Origin: Halostagnicola sp. A-GB9-2
Lineage (GTDB): Archaea > Halobacteriota > Halobacteria > Halobacteriales > Natrialbaceae
Direction: 5' to 3'
Assembly: GCF_030068615.1 (NCBI RefSeq)
Contig: NZ_JASJOC010000003.1
Location: forward strand, 1 to 64,000
Length of the DNA stretch: 64,000 nt
The position numbers and the translations under genes are program-made. Of this stretch, positions 34,162 to 44,235 are shown piece by piece (the first letter of the stretch is position 1; every line of letters starts with the position of its first letter). The notes below the pieces were generated by a model, which saw nothing but the letters and a program-made list of their open reading frames with translations, was not told the origin of the DNA and ran no database searches.

Positions 34162-34318
34162 ATCACACCCGGGGGTCGACGGGGCTGGGAAGGGGACTCT
34201 ACAGATCTTCTTTCGACTCGGCGAGAGAGCCACTCTCGCATTCACTGTCGAACCGCGGAGCATCGAAAACACCACTCTCATACGCTCGCGCTCGAGTCAC
34301 TCAGGTAGTCTCTCCCCT

Positions 34319-35491
34319 ATGAACTGGCAGTATCGGTATACGGTTCTCGTCCTGTGCATGCTGGCGTTTTTCGTCACCTACTTCGCGCGGCTCGCGATCA
34401 GCCCCGTCGTCCCGTTGATCACCGAGGACTTCGGAATTACGAACACGTTGATCGGGTTCGCGCTGACTGGAATGTGGCTCGCGTACGGTCTCGCGCAGTT
34501 TCCAAGCGGCGTCCTCGCCGATCGGTACGGCGAAAAGCCGATCGTTCTCGTCGCCGTCGGCGGAACGACGGTGATGAGCCTCGCGCTCGCGCTGTCGCCG
34601 CTGTACGGTGCGTTCGTCGCGGCCGCGGTCGTCCTCGGCGGCGTCGCGGGGCTTCACTACGCGGTCGCGACGACGCTGCTCTCTCGGACGTTCGACGATA
34701 TCGGGACCGCCGTCGGATTTCATTCGATCGGGGGGCCACTCGCGGGCCTGGTCGCGCCGGTCGCGGCGGCCTGGGTCGGCGTCCGATACGGATGGCGTCC
34801 CGCCGTCGCGCTGACCGCGATCGTCGGGATCCCGATCTTCGTGTTGTTCGTCTGGCGGATCCGTCCGACCGAACCGCGACGACCGGACGAACCGTTGCGG
34901 GATAGCCTCGAGTTACGCTCGCTGCTCGAGCTGGTCTCGCGGCCGACGATCGCGTTTCCCCTCCTCATCGCGATGGCCGGAACGTACGTCGTTCAGGGAC
35001 TGTTGTCGTTTTTCCCCGCGTTCCTCGTCGCGTTTCACGGCTACACGCCGACGGCGGCCGGCGTCGCCTTTTCCGTCTTTTTCGTCATCCGGGCGTGCGG
35101 CCAGATCGTCCTCGGTCGTGTTTCGGATGTCTACGGACGGGACGTCGCGATCGGGAGTTCGATGCTCGCCGGAGCGGTCGGAATACCGCTGGTCGTACTC
35201 GGCTCGGGACTGCTTCCGATGGCCGTCGGCGTCGCCCTGGCAGGCGTCGGCTCGAGTTTCTTCGCGGCGATCGATCCACGGTTCATGGACGCGCTTCCAG
35301 CCGAAGAGCGCGGAACCGGGTTCGGTCTCGTCCGAACGGTATACACCGTCCTCGGTGCGAGCGGATCGTTCGGCGTCGGCCTCACCGCCGACCTGTTCGG
35401 CTGGGGCGTCGCGTTCTGGACCCTGGCGGCCCTGTTTTTCGTCTCCTTTCTTGCCCTCGCGGCGAACCGAGTCTTCGGACTCGGTTACTAG
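34319..35491 (+). CDS. Major facilitator superfamily transporter
   Basis: A 390-residue protein with about 12 membrane segments in two halves. It has the MFS loop 2-3 motif in the form GVLADRYGEKP after the second span, and a related GRVSDVYGRD in the second half. The substrate cannot be inferred; neighbours are unrelated. It begins MNWQYRYTVLVL and ends FGLGY. Confidence 0.88.
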   Translation: MNWQYRYTVLVLCMLAFFVTYFARLAISPVVPLITEDFGITNTLIGFALTGMWLAYGLAQFPSGVLADRYGEKPIVLVAVGGTTVMSLALALSPLYGAFVAAAVVLGGVAGLHYAVATTLLSRTFDDIGTAVGFHSIGGPLAGLVAPVAAAWVGVRYGWRPAVALTAIVGIPIFVLFVWRIRPTEPRRPDEPLRDSLELRSLLELVSRPTIAFPLLIAMAGTYVVQGLLSFFPAFLVAFHGYTPTAAGVAFSVFFVIRACGQIVLGRVSDVYGRDVAIGSSMLAGAVGIPLVVLGSGLLPMAVGVALAGVGSSFFAAIDPRFMDALPAEERGTGFGLVRTVYTVLGASGSFGVGLTADLFGWGVAFWTLAALFFVSFLALAANRVFGLGY

Positions 35492-35538
35492 CTCCCGGTT
35501 GATCCGATCGTCGAGCGTCTCCCTGTCCCCGCCGCTGC

Positions 35539-36951
35539 TCAGGCGATCACTTCGACCATCGTTTCGTCTGCGTCGTCCGCGCCGACGACACGAACCGGAA
35601 ACTGCTCGTCCTGGCTGGTCGGATACGTCTCGAACGCGAGCGTGGCGGTGCCGGTATCGCCGCCCGAAACGGTGACCGCCTGGGTGTCGACCCGCTCCGG
35701 ATCGTGGCCGACGATAAACTCGAGTTCGTCCGAGGCGGTCGACTCGCCGGCGTTCTCGAGTTCGATAATCGCCTCGAGCACCCCGCCCGCCTCGACGGGC
35801 GAGTTCGTCTCGAGGATCCGCACCTCGAGCGTTCCGTCGTCAGCACCATCGTCCTCGACTCGATTGACGATCCACGCTCCGTCTAGTTCTCGAGTGGTGC
35901 CATCCGCACAGACGATCCAGGGACTGACCCGGCAGGTGTGACAAAGTGCGCTCCCAGTGGTCGGAAGCGTTGCCGTATCGAGCGTCCCGGAGAGGTCGGT
36001 CACGTCGATGATGGAATCGGCCTGGGTCAGCCACCAGACGACGCGATCGAGGGATCGATCCGACCCCGACAGAGACACTTCGAGTTCGAACTCAAGGTCG
36101 TCGTCCGGCGCGAACTCGAGGATTTCCTCGGCGGGTTGTCGACGTTCGATCGACGGCGATCCCTTGCCGCCGCTCGAGACGTCGATCTCCCAGTACGCAG
36201 CGTAGGTTTCGTTCCCGCCGCCGAACCCGCTCTCTCCGCGTCGAGCCACCGACGCAGCGACCTCGTGCGTTCCCGTGGAATCGAACGTGTGCATGTGGAA
36301 ATACCGCCCGACTTCGGCGAAGTACGCGCCCGTCCACGGCCCCATCCAGGCTCCGGTGGACTCGCCGTCGATCCACCAGTTCACCTCGTGGCTTTCGTCC
36401 GGATCGACGGGCTCGACCTCGAACAGCACCGTTGTTCCCGGCTGGACAGTGAGTTCGCTATTCGGCATCGCGCTCGAGAGCTCCGACGCCGCGTGCACCG
36501 CCACGGTTCGTTCGGCTCCGACCCCGTTGATTTCGATTCGAACCGGGAATTCGTCGTCGCTCCGGACTGGATACGTGTCGAACCCCTGATTGACCGATTC
36601 GGTCTCGCCGGCCTCGATCGTCATCGTTCGCCGTCCCAGCCGCTCTTCGGCGTGGCCGACGACGAAATCCACGTCGGCTCGAACGTCCGACGAGCCGACG
36701 TTCTCGATCTCGGCGGTCACCCGGAGATGCTCGCCCGCGTTCACCGGCGCGCTCGTCTCGACGATATCGATATCGAGGCTCGAGGTGTCGGTCTGCCGGT
36801 TCGTGGCATCGGTCTCGAGCGCGGCCGTTGTGTCGCGTCCGTTCCGCCCGCCGACTCCCGATCCGTCTCCGACGGCCGTCCCGGTCAGGACGATGCTTCC
36901 GGTCGTTACCCCCTGTAGCACCCGCCGCCGCGTGAGTTCCCGTTTCTTCAT
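35539..36951 (-). CDS. Tat-exported protein with two CARDB-like repeats
   Basis: A 470-residue secreted protein. A Tat signal (TRRRVLQGVTTGSIVL) starts it; the 33-residue upstream extension is rejected. Two CARDB-like adhesion domains, around residues 60-150 and 385-470, share the pattern ILETNSPVEAGG / VETSAPVNAGE with VGHxxE. Between them are two Trp-rich beta regions (EVNWWIDGESTGAWMG and DRVVWWLTQADS) and a CHTC motif near 335 with another Cys 8 residues on. It may bind a surface ligand; no enzyme motif is seen. Confidence 0.7.
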   Translation of the reverse strand: MKKRELTRRRVLQGVTTGSIVLTGTAVGDGSGVGGRNGRDTTAALETDATNRQTDTSSLDIDIVETSAPVNAGEHLRVTAEIENVGSSDVRADVDFVVGHAEERLGRRTMTIEAGETESVNQGFDTYPVRSDDEFPVRIEINGVGAERTVAVHAASELSSAMPNSELTVQPGTTVLFEVEPVDPDESHEVNWWIDGESTGAWMGPWTGAYFAEVGRYFHMHTFDSTGTHEVAASVARRGESGFGGGNETYAAYWEIDVSSGGKGSPSIERRQPAEEILEFAPDDDLEFELEVSLSGSDRSLDRVVWWLTQADSIIDVTDLSGTLDTATLPTTGSALCHTCRVSPWIVCADGTTRELDGAWIVNRVEDDGADDGTLEVRILETNSPVEAGGVLEAIIELENAGESTASDELEFIVGHDPERVDTQAVTVSGGDTGTATLAFETYPTSQDEQFPVRVVGADDADETMVEVIA

Positions 36952-37094
36952 GACGCACGCTTGCTCCACTCCCGAACGTAAAAGGAGGCTGACCGTTCCG
37001 CGATCAAACGCGTCGTTTCGATCCGATGGCCGAGATCGGTCGCGATTCAAACCGGTTTTTCTCCCTCTTGGCGGGTCACGTTCCGCACGGATTC

Positions 37095-37355
37095 TTACGG
37101 CGCATCATCCTCCTCGGGATTCATCGCGGCTCCGAACCCGCCGCCGTCGTAGGCGTCTCGATTCCGTAGCTCCCGTACCCGTTGCTCGAGTCGGTTCTCG
37201 AGCGCTCGGTGGTGCTCCTGGTCGATGTCCGGGTCGTCCGCGAGTTCCTCGAGATCCCGGTTGGCGCGCTCGAGAAGGTCGACCGCGGCTTCGGTCTCGA
37301 GGTCCGTCGCTCGCTCGAGGGCGGATTCGATGTCGGCGAGGGTCCTATCCGTCAT
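37095..37355 (-). CDS. Small helical acidic protein
   Basis: An 86-residue protein starting MTDRTLADIESALERA. Most of it is a predicted coiled coil rich in Leu, Glu and Arg (to about residue 66), followed by a Gly-rich and acidic tail ending NPEEDDAP. It is a typical uncharacterised haloarchaeal small protein. Its DNA is packed with CTCGAG hexamers. Function unknown. Confidence 0.7.
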   Translation of the reverse strand: MTDRTLADIESALERATDLETEAAVDLLERANRDLEELADDPDIDQEHHRALENRLEQRVRELRNRDAYDGGGFGAAMNPEEDDAP

Positions 37356-37484
37356 GGATGGGGTCTCGACGCGAAGCCGTTTCAACGTTTGCGCGTATTT
37401 TCAGTCTCCGTGCAATGAACGAGGGATACCCGGTCCAACGGACGAGGACTAGATACAACACGACAGCCTGCGTTCGTTTCGCCA

Positions 37485-38309
37485 ATGGCCGAACCCGCCG
37501 TCATCGCCCACCGAGGATTCGCCGGTGTCGCCCCGGAGAACACCGTCGCCGCGGCGCGAAACGCCGCCGAGCACAACGACGCGTCGATGCTCGAGATCGA
37601 CGTCCAGCCCGCGGCCTGCGGAACCCCGGTAGTGATCCACGACGAACGGCTCGAGGGGACCCGCGACGGACGGCCGCTCACCGATGCCGAGGGGCTCGTC
37701 TGGGAGACTGACCTCGAGACGATCCGCGACGCGAGGGTCCTCGGAACCGACGAAACGGTTCCGACGCTCGAGGCGTTTCTCGAGGCGGTCCCGAACGCGA
37801 TGGCCGTCAACGTCGAATTGAAAAATCCCGGGACGGAGTCGCTTCGATTCGGCGAGTCCCTTCCGGAGAGCGACCGTGAGGAGCGAAAGGCGGTCTGGAA
37901 GCCGTTCGTCGAACGGGTCGTCGCTGACTGTGACTCCTTCGCCGGCGAGATCCTCTTTTCGTCCTTTTGCGAGGGCGCGATTGCGGCCGTCCGCGATATC
38001 GGACCGACCTACGCCGCCGCCCCGCTGGTCTGGGACGACCTTGAGGCCGGCCTCGAGATCGCTCGCCGGTACGACTGCGAGGCGATCCACCCGCCGCGAA
38101 ACGCGATCGCGGGAACGGCGCTTTCGGGAACAGAGTACGCCGGGTTCTCGGACGCCGGGGCGGAAACCGATCTCCTCGAGGTCGCCCGCGAGGAAGGTCG
38201 AGCGGTAAACGTCTGGACCGTCGAGACGTGGACTCAGTTCGACCAACTCGCCGAGGTGGGTGTCGACGGGATAATCGCGGACTACCCCGGCCTCGCCGTC
38301 AGGAAGTAA
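37485..38309 (+). CDS. Glycerophosphodiester phosphodiesterase, cytosolic
   Basis: A 274-residue GDPD-family enzyme without a signal peptide. HRGFAGVAPENT, EIDVQ, VIHDE and NVELK supply the metal and catalytic residues. It cleaves glycerophosphodiesters to glycerol phosphate and an alcohol. A second GDPD with a Tat signal is at 59367-60341, which suggests one intracellular and one exported enzyme. Start MAEPAVIAHRG. Confidence 0.9.
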   Translation: MAEPAVIAHRGFAGVAPENTVAAARNAAEHNDASMLEIDVQPAACGTPVVIHDERLEGTRDGRPLTDAEGLVWETDLETIRDARVLGTDETVPTLEAFLEAVPNAMAVNVELKNPGTESLRFGESLPESDREERKAVWKPFVERVVADCDSFAGEILFSSFCEGAIAAVRDIGPTYAAAPLVWDDLEAGLEIARRYDCEAIHPPRNAIAGTALSGTEYAGFSDAGAETDLLEVAREEGRAVNVWTVETWTQFDQLAEVGVDGIIADYPGLAVRK

Positions 38310-38325
38310 CCGCCTATCGAACCGG

Positions 38326-39906
38326 CTACAGTGAATCGTCGTCTCGAGAAGAGAGATCCTCCGTCGCCGGCCCCTCGAGCACCGTCCCGTCGGGGGCGAA
38401 CCGCGAGCCGTGACACGGACAGTCCCAGCTACACTCGGCGTCGTTCCAGTCGACGACGCAGTAGGTGTGGGGACAGACCGCGGAGACGGCGTGGAGGTCG
38501 CCGTCGCCGTCTCGAGCGGCCGCGATCGGTTTCGGGCCGTCGCGGATGACTCGACCCTCGCCCCGCGAGATGGACTCGAGGTTCGGCGAGAACAGCGTCC
38601 GGAGCCAGTCGGTTGCGAACTGGCTCGCGGCGTCAGCGTTTTCGGTGATCGCGTCCGCCGCGGAGCTCTTCGGCGTGAACCGGAGCGGGTCGAACAGGTC
38701 GGATTCGGGCGGGCGCTCGCCGTCGATCAGCGCGGCGAGCAGTCGCCCTGCGGCGACGCCGTTCGTCATTCCCCAGCCGCGAAAGCCGGTCGCAACATAG
38801 ACGTTCTCGCTGGCGAAACCAGCCCGCCCGACGAACGGCACCCGGTCCGCAGTCACGTAATCTTGAGTCGACCAGCGGTAGTCGATCGACTCCACGCGGA
38901 ACCGCTCGCGCGCCCAGCGCTCGAGCCGCCGGTACCGATCTGCGGTCGGGCCGCCCTGCCCGGTTTTGTGGTTCTCTCCGCCGACGAGGACCAGCGGTTC
39001 CTCGCCGTTCCTCCGATAGGTCCGCACCGAGCGGTACGGATCGCCGGGTCGGTAGTACATCCCCGACGGCGGCTCGCCGCGGATTCGAATGCCCAGCACG
39101 TAGGACCGTTTCGGGTGCATTCTGGTGAAGTAGCCCGCCCGATCGAGGATCGGATAGCCCGTCGCGAGGACGACGCTCGAGGCGGTGACGGTGGCTCCCC
39201 GCTCTGTCCGAAGGCGACACGGACTGCCCGGTTCGACGTCGGTTACTCGAGTGTATTCGTAGACGCCCGTGTCGTCGTTGTTTCCCACTCCCTCGTCGGG
39301 AGTATTCCCGCTACCATGCAATTCCTCGGCCAGTCCGAGGAGGTACCGCCGGGGGTGAAACCACGCCTGGTCGTCGAACCGGAGCGCCGCCGAAGCTCGT
39401 TCGAACGGTGGCACGGACCGAACTTCGGTCGCCTCGAGTCCCGCCATCGTCGCCGCGTCGGCCTCCCGTTCGATTTCGTCCGGGTCGTCGCCGTAGAGAT
39501 ACGACGGCTGTCGTTCGAACCCGCAATCGATGTCGAGTTCGTCGACCCTCCATTCAACCTCGTCGATCGCCTGCTCGTTTACCGACGCGTACCGTCTCGC
39601 GGCACCGCGGCCGAACTCGCGGCGAAGGTGATCGTATATCAGCCCGTGCTGGCTCGTCAGCTTTGCCGTCGATTTCCCGGTGATGCCCGCCGCGACGCGA
39701 TCGCGCTCGAGGACGGCGACCGACTTCCCGCGATCCCGCAAGTCGATCGCCGTCGAGAGTCCCGCGATTCCCGCGCCGACGACGGCGACGTCGACCGAGC
39801 GGTTCGACTCGAGCGGGCCGTAACTGGCCTCGAGCGTACTCGCGAGCCAGGGAGAGGTCGGCTCCCCGGGGAGGTCGTCGCTGGGTCGAGTGAATTCGCC
39901 TGCCAT
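38326..39906 (-). CDS. FAD-dependent oxidoreductase fused to a Rieske domain
   Basis: A 526-residue protein. The N-terminal DAO-type FAD domain has VVGAGIAGLSTAID and ends around residue 425; VYVATGFRGWGMTNG is its C-terminal FAD motif. The C-terminal 100 residues are a Rieske [2Fe-2S] domain with CPHTYC and CPCHGSRF. Such fusions pass electrons between a flavin and an iron-sulfur cluster; the substrate is unknown, and the family is often annotated as a gamma-glutamylputrescine or glycine oxidase relative. Cytosolic. Confidence 0.88.
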   Translation of the reverse strand: MAGEFTRPSDDLPGEPTSPWLASTLEASYGPLESNRSVDVAVVGAGIAGLSTAIDLRDRGKSVAVLERDRVAAGITGKSTAKLTSQHGLIYDHLRREFGRGAARRYASVNEQAIDEVEWRVDELDIDCGFERQPSYLYGDDPDEIEREADAATMAGLEATEVRSVPPFERASAALRFDDQAWFHPRRYLLGLAEELHGSGNTPDEGVGNNDDTGVYEYTRVTDVEPGSPCRLRTERGATVTASSVVLATGYPILDRAGYFTRMHPKRSYVLGIRIRGEPPSGMYYRPGDPYRSVRTYRRNGEEPLVLVGGENHKTGQGGPTADRYRRLERWARERFRVESIDYRWSTQDYVTADRVPFVGRAGFASENVYVATGFRGWGMTNGVAAGRLLAALIDGERPPESDLFDPLRFTPKSSAADAITENADAASQFATDWLRTLFSPNLESISRGEGRVIRDGPKPIAAARDGDGDLHAVSAVCPHTYCVVDWNDAECSWDCPCHGSRFAPDGTVLEGPATEDLSSRDDDSL

Positions 39907-40061
39907 CTGGTGGCCAGTACGACTGCCGGCGGCAAAAAACGAGCGGGGCGTGGGCTTTCTGCGAAGTGGAAAAATCTCCCTCTTTGGGCAAAATCACTGC
40001 ACTCTCGACGACTGATTCACTAGTCTCGACACGTCCGACAACTCGTACGCCAGCAGTACCG

Positions 40062-40988
40062 TTAGCTGTCGGGTTCGTGCTGGTATTCGGGCGGAGCATC
40101 GTCGGCCTCGAGCCCGTGATACCCACCGTACACGCTGCCCATTACGCTCTCGTGGTCGTCCTCTTGAATCCACTCGGTGGTGACTTTGAAGTCGCCGTCG
40201 TCTGTGTCGTCGGTTTGGCACACTAACTCCCCGTTGCACGCGTTACGGGAGTCCGTCGCGTTGTAGGCGATTGCCGCGTCGCCGTCGAACTCCTCGACGA
40301 CATCGACGGTGGTCGTCGTGTCGTGGCCCTTCGATTCTAAGTGAGTGACCCACGTATCCAGTGCCGTCTCGATCCCTCGGACGACGCTTCGTTCGTCGTA
40401 CGCGTCTGCGATGCGGAGCTGGACGCTCGTGTCCCGGTCGATCGATCGCTCCTGTTCGGAAGCCATGATCGACTGCGGTTCGTCGTTGTGGTCGAGCCCC
40501 AGCGTGTGTCCGAGTTCGTGTTTCGTCGTCTCTCGAAGCGTGGTGTTCGTGTATCCTGCCTCGACGCGGATTTCGGCCGTCTCGGGTGCCTGCTCGGTGA
40601 CGTAGTCCGCACAACCGATGTGGAACGAATCGAACGCCTCACCGCAGCGCTCGAGGTCGCTGACGAACTCGATGTGCTTGTCCGGGTCCGGATCGGACTG
40701 GTTGAGCTCGTACGAAATCGGATACCCGGCGTATTGCTCGCTGTTGTTTTCCCAGTACTCCAGTGAGTCCTCGACGACGTGGCGTTTGTCCATCTCGACG
40801 GCCGAGTCATCGTACGCGACGGTCAGCGTCTCCGTGCCGTAGGGATTCGCGTCGGGGGCATCCGAGTTCGCGTTCGGATCGTCGCTCTCGTTCGTGATCC
40901 CCTCGAGGCCGCCGTTAATACCGATCCCGGCACAACCAGCCATCACGACGAGCCCAACGACGACGAAGATCCTGAGCGCGGTTCGCAT
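40062..40988 (-). CDS. Matrixin-like metalloprotease lipoprotein
   Basis: A 308-residue exported protein. The lipobox VMAGC puts the lipid on Cys19. The zinc site HELGHTLGLDH (about 157-167) is the extended metzincin consensus, with a downstream IMASE as the likely Met-turn. Matrixins cleave extracellular proteins. An Asn/Asp-rich tether (about 24-48) separates the anchor from the domain, and the C-terminal part, about 110 residues, is unassigned. Confidence 0.83.
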   Translation of the reverse strand: MRTALRIFVVVGLVVMAGCAGIGINGGLEGITNESDDPNANSDAPDANPYGTETLTVAYDDSAVEMDKRHVVEDSLEYWENNSEQYAGYPISYELNQSDPDPDKHIEFVSDLERCGEAFDSFHIGCADYVTEQAPETAEIRVEAGYTNTTLRETTKHELGHTLGLDHNDEPQSIMASEQERSIDRDTSVQLRIADAYDERSVVRGIETALDTWVTHLESKGHDTTTTVDVVEEFDGDAAIAYNATDSRNACNGELVCQTDDTDDGDFKVTTEWIQEDDHESVMGSVYGGYHGLEADDAPPEYQHEPDS

Positions 40989-41079
40989 TTGTTGATAGAG
41001 GTATCGCGAATGCTTTATGTATTGTGTCGCGTTCTGTCAGTCGTTTCTACATTCGACGGGACGACGCGAAAAACGGTTG

Positions 41080-41979
41080 TTAGGATTCGTCTTCGCCTTC
41101 GAGTACGTCCGGCAACTCGTTAATCGACTCGAGGACGATCGACGCACCTTCTTCGTCGTACTTCCACCGCCCGTCTTCTCCCGTCAGCCCGCCGGTCAGC
41201 ACGCCGATTCCGTGGTAGGTGCGATCCGGATCGCTCTCGCTTGCGTTGACGGCCGTCCGCACGTCGTCGAGTGTGTCGCCGACGAAGACCACGGTTTCGG
41301 CATCGAACTGGGCCGCGAGCGTAGTCAGGGCTCGAGGGTGTGGCTTTCCTTCCTCCCAATCATCCATTGTGAACCGGTCGTCGGTACCGATCTCGAGCCC
41401 GACGCGCTCGAGAGCGATTTCGGCTTCGGCTTCCGGACGTCCGGTCACCACGCCAACGTCGTAGTCTGCCGTCAGAGCGTCCCGCGTTTCGTCCTCGAGC
41501 AGCATCGGCTCGTCGTGGATGAACCCGCGTGTTTCGATATCGGGGTCGCCGCCCTCGAGGCCTCGGTAGAGCTCTTCGCCGAGATAGAGCTGCTGGAACA
41601 CGTCCCGAAGCCGCTCGCGATCCCATCGACCTTTCACGCGCCGGGTGGCGTTCGCGCCGATTTTCTCCCGGACGACCTCGGTTGCGGCCTCGAGGCCGCC
41701 GCCGTTGGCCGCGATTTCGTCCGTGAACTCGTCGATCGAGTCGCGGTACCCCTCCTCGGTCGAAAGCACGTACAGCGCCGCGGCGTCGGTGAGCTCCCAG
41801 TCATTGTTGAACCCGCCGGCGTCCTTGAACTGCTGGATGTCTTCATTGCGAATGCTCCGGTCGTAGACGCGCTCGACGGACTCGACGATCGCTCGACGGT
41901 AGGAGTTTTCGACGTCCACGAGCACGCCGTCGATGTCGAGGACGACAGCGTCGGCGTCGATGGTGGCGGCTGCGTTCAT
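41080..41979 (-). CDS. HAD-superfamily phosphatase (TIGR01548-like)
   Basis: A 299-residue HAD phosphatase. Motif I DIDGVLVD, motif [11 protein letters not shown], motif III Lys in EEGKPHP and motif IV VGDTLDD are present. I recall it as the TIGR01548 group, sometimes proposed to act in archaeal histidine biosynthesis as an imidazoleglycerol-phosphate-related phosphatase, though this is unproven here. The start [10 protein letters not shown] excludes about 100 upstream codons. Confidence 0.85.
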   Translation of the reverse strand: MNAAATIDADAVVLDIDGVLVDVENSYRRAIVESVERVYDRSIRNEDIQQFKDAGGFNNDWELTDAAALYVLSTEEGYRDSIDEFTDEIAANGGGLEAATEVVREKIGANATRRVKGRWDRERLRDVFQQLYLGEELYRGLEGGDPDIETRGFIHDEPMLLEDETRDALTADYDVGVVTGRPEAEAEIALERVGLEIGTDDRFTMDDWEEGKPHPRALTTLAAQFDAETVVFVGDTLDDVRTAVNASESDPDRTYHGIGVLTGGLTGEDGRWKYDEEGASIVLESINELPDVLEGEDES

Positions 41980-42100
41980 ACGCTGTCGAACGGACCCGAG
42001 GTGATAAAGCACGCCGAATTCGGTCGGCTGAAACTCGCGTCTGTGAACGGTCTGACTCGAACCAGCAAACGGAAGTCTCCGTCCCCGAAATGAACGCGTG

Positions 42101-43537
42101 ATGAGTAGGCGAGCGGGAACCGTCGTCGATGCGATCGCCAGGGGGCTCGAGCGGCTCGGGGTCATTTCCACCGAGCGGTTCCGTCCGACGATGGAGCTCG
42201 CGTTGCCCCGGATCGGTACCGGCTTTGCGATCATGTCCAAGCAGACGGCCGACCTCGCGATGGTCGGTATCGCCGTCGGCACGACGGGGACCGCGGGCCT
42301 CGCGTTCGCGTTAGCCTACTGGGAGGTCGTGACCATGTTGGGACTGGGCCTCGCGGGCGGCACCGTCACCCTCGTCTCGCAGAATTACGGCGGCGAGCAG
42401 ACCGAACGCGCGTCGATCGTGGTCAAACAGAGCGTTCTGGTGGCAATCGCGTTCGCGATACCGCTTATGGCCGCGTTTTTTCTCTTCGCGGAGCCGTTGA
42501 TCGGCCTCCTCGCTAACGATTCGGAATCGATTCACCACGGGAGCGTCTACCTCGCATTCGTCGCCCCGGCAATTCTTTTCGAATTGCTCAACTTGATCGC
42601 CAGCCGAACGTACACGGGGATCGGCGACACGTTCACGGAAATGATGGCCCGCGGCGGCGGCGCGGTGCTCAACGTAATTCTCAGCGCGCTCCTTATCTTC
42701 GGCTTCGATATGGGCGTCGCCGGCGCGGCCATCGGAACCACCCTCTCGACCGGGTTCGTCACCGTCGTCCTCGCGTGGGGGATGGTCGGGCGGAACTACG
42801 GCGCGCTGGGGATGGAACCCAGTCCCGTTCCGATCACCCGCACGGGACCCCTTCTGGACGTCGGGATCATCCGTCAACTGATGGAGATCTCGACGCCGGA
42901 AATCGGTCGTCGACTCGCACAGGGGATCGTCGTCTTCCCGCTGTTGTGGATCACGGCGGTGTTCGGCCCGGTCATCGTCACCGCCTTCGAGGTCGGCAGA
43001 CGCGTCCGAAGCCTGATCAACAGCATCAACTGGGGGATGTCCCTGGCCTCGAGTTCGCTCGTCGGCCAGCACCTCGGGGCAAACGAGGAGGACGAAGCCG
43101 AGGCCTACGGCGGCGCGATCATCCGGCTCTCGCTGGTGATCTACGTCACCGCAGCTGTGATCGTGGTGGTGTTTGCCGAACCGATCGCCAGTATCTTCGT
43201 CTCGAGTCCCGACGAAGTCACACAAGCCGCGATATTCGTTGCCATCGGCGCGATCAGCGCAGTCGGGTTCGGCATCGACGGCGCGGCGGCCGGTGCCTTG
43301 CTCGGTGCCGGCGCGACTCGCTGGCCGTTCGTCTCCTCGTTGATCGGTCGGTACGTCTTTGCCCTTCCCGCGGCTGCGCTGGGGCTGGCGACGCCGCTCG
43401 GCATCGCCGCGCTCTACCTCGCGTTCTTGCTCGAGACGTTCGTTCCGGGCGGGATCAACTACTGGCTCTTCCGGACGGGCCACTGGAAGGCCGTGAGTCG
43501 GCGGTATCGTCCCGGCTCGGCAACCGATACCGACTGA
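42101..43537 (+). CDS. MATE-family efflux transporter
   Basis: A 478-residue membrane protein with about 12 spans and the MATE gene-family plan of two six-span halves. The N-terminal region has about 25 cytosolic residues, and [18 protein letters not shown] in the first half is characteristic. These are Na+ or H+ antiporters exporting organic cations and drugs; the substrate is unknown. A GTG three nt upstream is possible, but the ATG is chosen. Divergent from the HAD gene. Confidence 0.88.
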   Translation: MSRRAGTVVDAIARGLERLGVISTERFRPTMELALPRIGTGFAIMSKQTADLAMVGIAVGTTGTAGLAFALAYWEVVTMLGLGLAGGTVTLVSQNYGGEQTERASIVVKQSVLVAIAFAIPLMAAFFLFAEPLIGLLANDSESIHHGSVYLAFVAPAILFELLNLIASRTYTGIGDTFTEMMARGGGAVLNVILSALLIFGFDMGVAGAAIGTTLSTGFVTVVLAWGMVGRNYGALGMEPSPVPITRTGPLLDVGIIRQLMEISTPEIGRRLAQGIVVFPLLWITAVFGPVIVTAFEVGRRVRSLINSINWGMSLASSSLVGQHLGANEEDEAEAYGGAIIRLSLVIYVTAAVIVVVFAEPIASIFVSSPDEVTQAAIFVAIGAISAVGFGIDGAAAGALLGAGATRWPFVSSLIGRYVFALPAAALGLATPLGIAALYLAFLLETFVPGGINYWLFRTGHWKAVSRRYRPGSATDTD

Positions 43538-43591
43538 TCGGTTCCCGACGCCAACTCGGAATCGACGCGCAAACGTTAGTCTGAGCGCGGC

Positions 43592-44170
43592 TTAGAACCC
43601 GAGCGCCAGCGCGAGTTGGGCCGCAAGGAGCAACAAGCCGACGGCATAGAGCACGTCGAGGAAGAACCACGATAGCAGGTTCGCGACGTAGATCACGATC
43701 ACGAACGGGATTCCGAGAAGGACGATCGGTGAGCGCCGCCACTCCGAGAGCGATCGGTTCCACAGCGTCTTCGCGTCGCCGGTGCTGGGAAACGCCTGGA
43801 CGCCGACGCTGAACCCGAGCCAGCCGAGTACGAGCGCGACGACGATGGTTTCGGTCGTCGTGAGGCTCAGATCGAGACTGGCCCCGACCTCCGGGATGCC
43901 ACTCGAGAGCACGACCGCGGCGAACCCGACGAACAGACAGAACGCCATCGCCGTGTTGAGCAGAAACGGTGCGACGCTGATGACGAACGACTGCCGGTAG
44001 CGGTCGGGTTCGCCGTGTTGGACGTACCCCGCAGGCGTCCCGAGTCGGAAGTACGCGACGTCGACGACGGGAACGCCCATCAGGTCGCAGGCTTTCTTGT
44101 GTGCGAACTCGTGAACGACGACCCCGGGAGCGGTGAGGAGACTGAAGAAAAAGCCGATAAACGCGAGCAT
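43592..44170 (-). CDS. M50/DUF3267-like membrane metalloprotease
   Basis: A 192-residue membrane protein with HEFAHKKACD (HExxH) in the first segment and FPSTGDAKTLW, equivalent to the NPDG-type metal-binding motif of site-2 proteases. About five membrane segments. Such enzymes cut peptide bonds within membranes; no substrate is visible. The second motif is less canonical, so the activity is inferred. It is convergent with the MATE gene. Confidence 0.8.
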   Translation of the reverse strand: MLAFIGFFFSLLTAPGVVVHEFAHKKACDLMGVPVVDVAYFRLGTPAGYVQHGEPDRYRQSFVISVAPFLLNTAMAFCLFVGFAAVVLSSGIPEVGASLDLSLTTTETIVVALVLGWLGFSVGVQAFPSTGDAKTLWNRSLSEWRRSPIVLLGIPFVIVIYVANLLSWFFLDVLYAVGLLLLAAQLALALGF

Positions 44171-44235
44171 ATGCCAGAACGGCAGTACGGAATCCTAAGT
44201 GTTCTGGGTCGGTGTCTGTCGCCGATATCACACGT

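Noticed and set aside
38410-40023. 537-residue plus-strand frame
   Set aside because: Antisense of the FAD-Rieske gene; no domain recognised.
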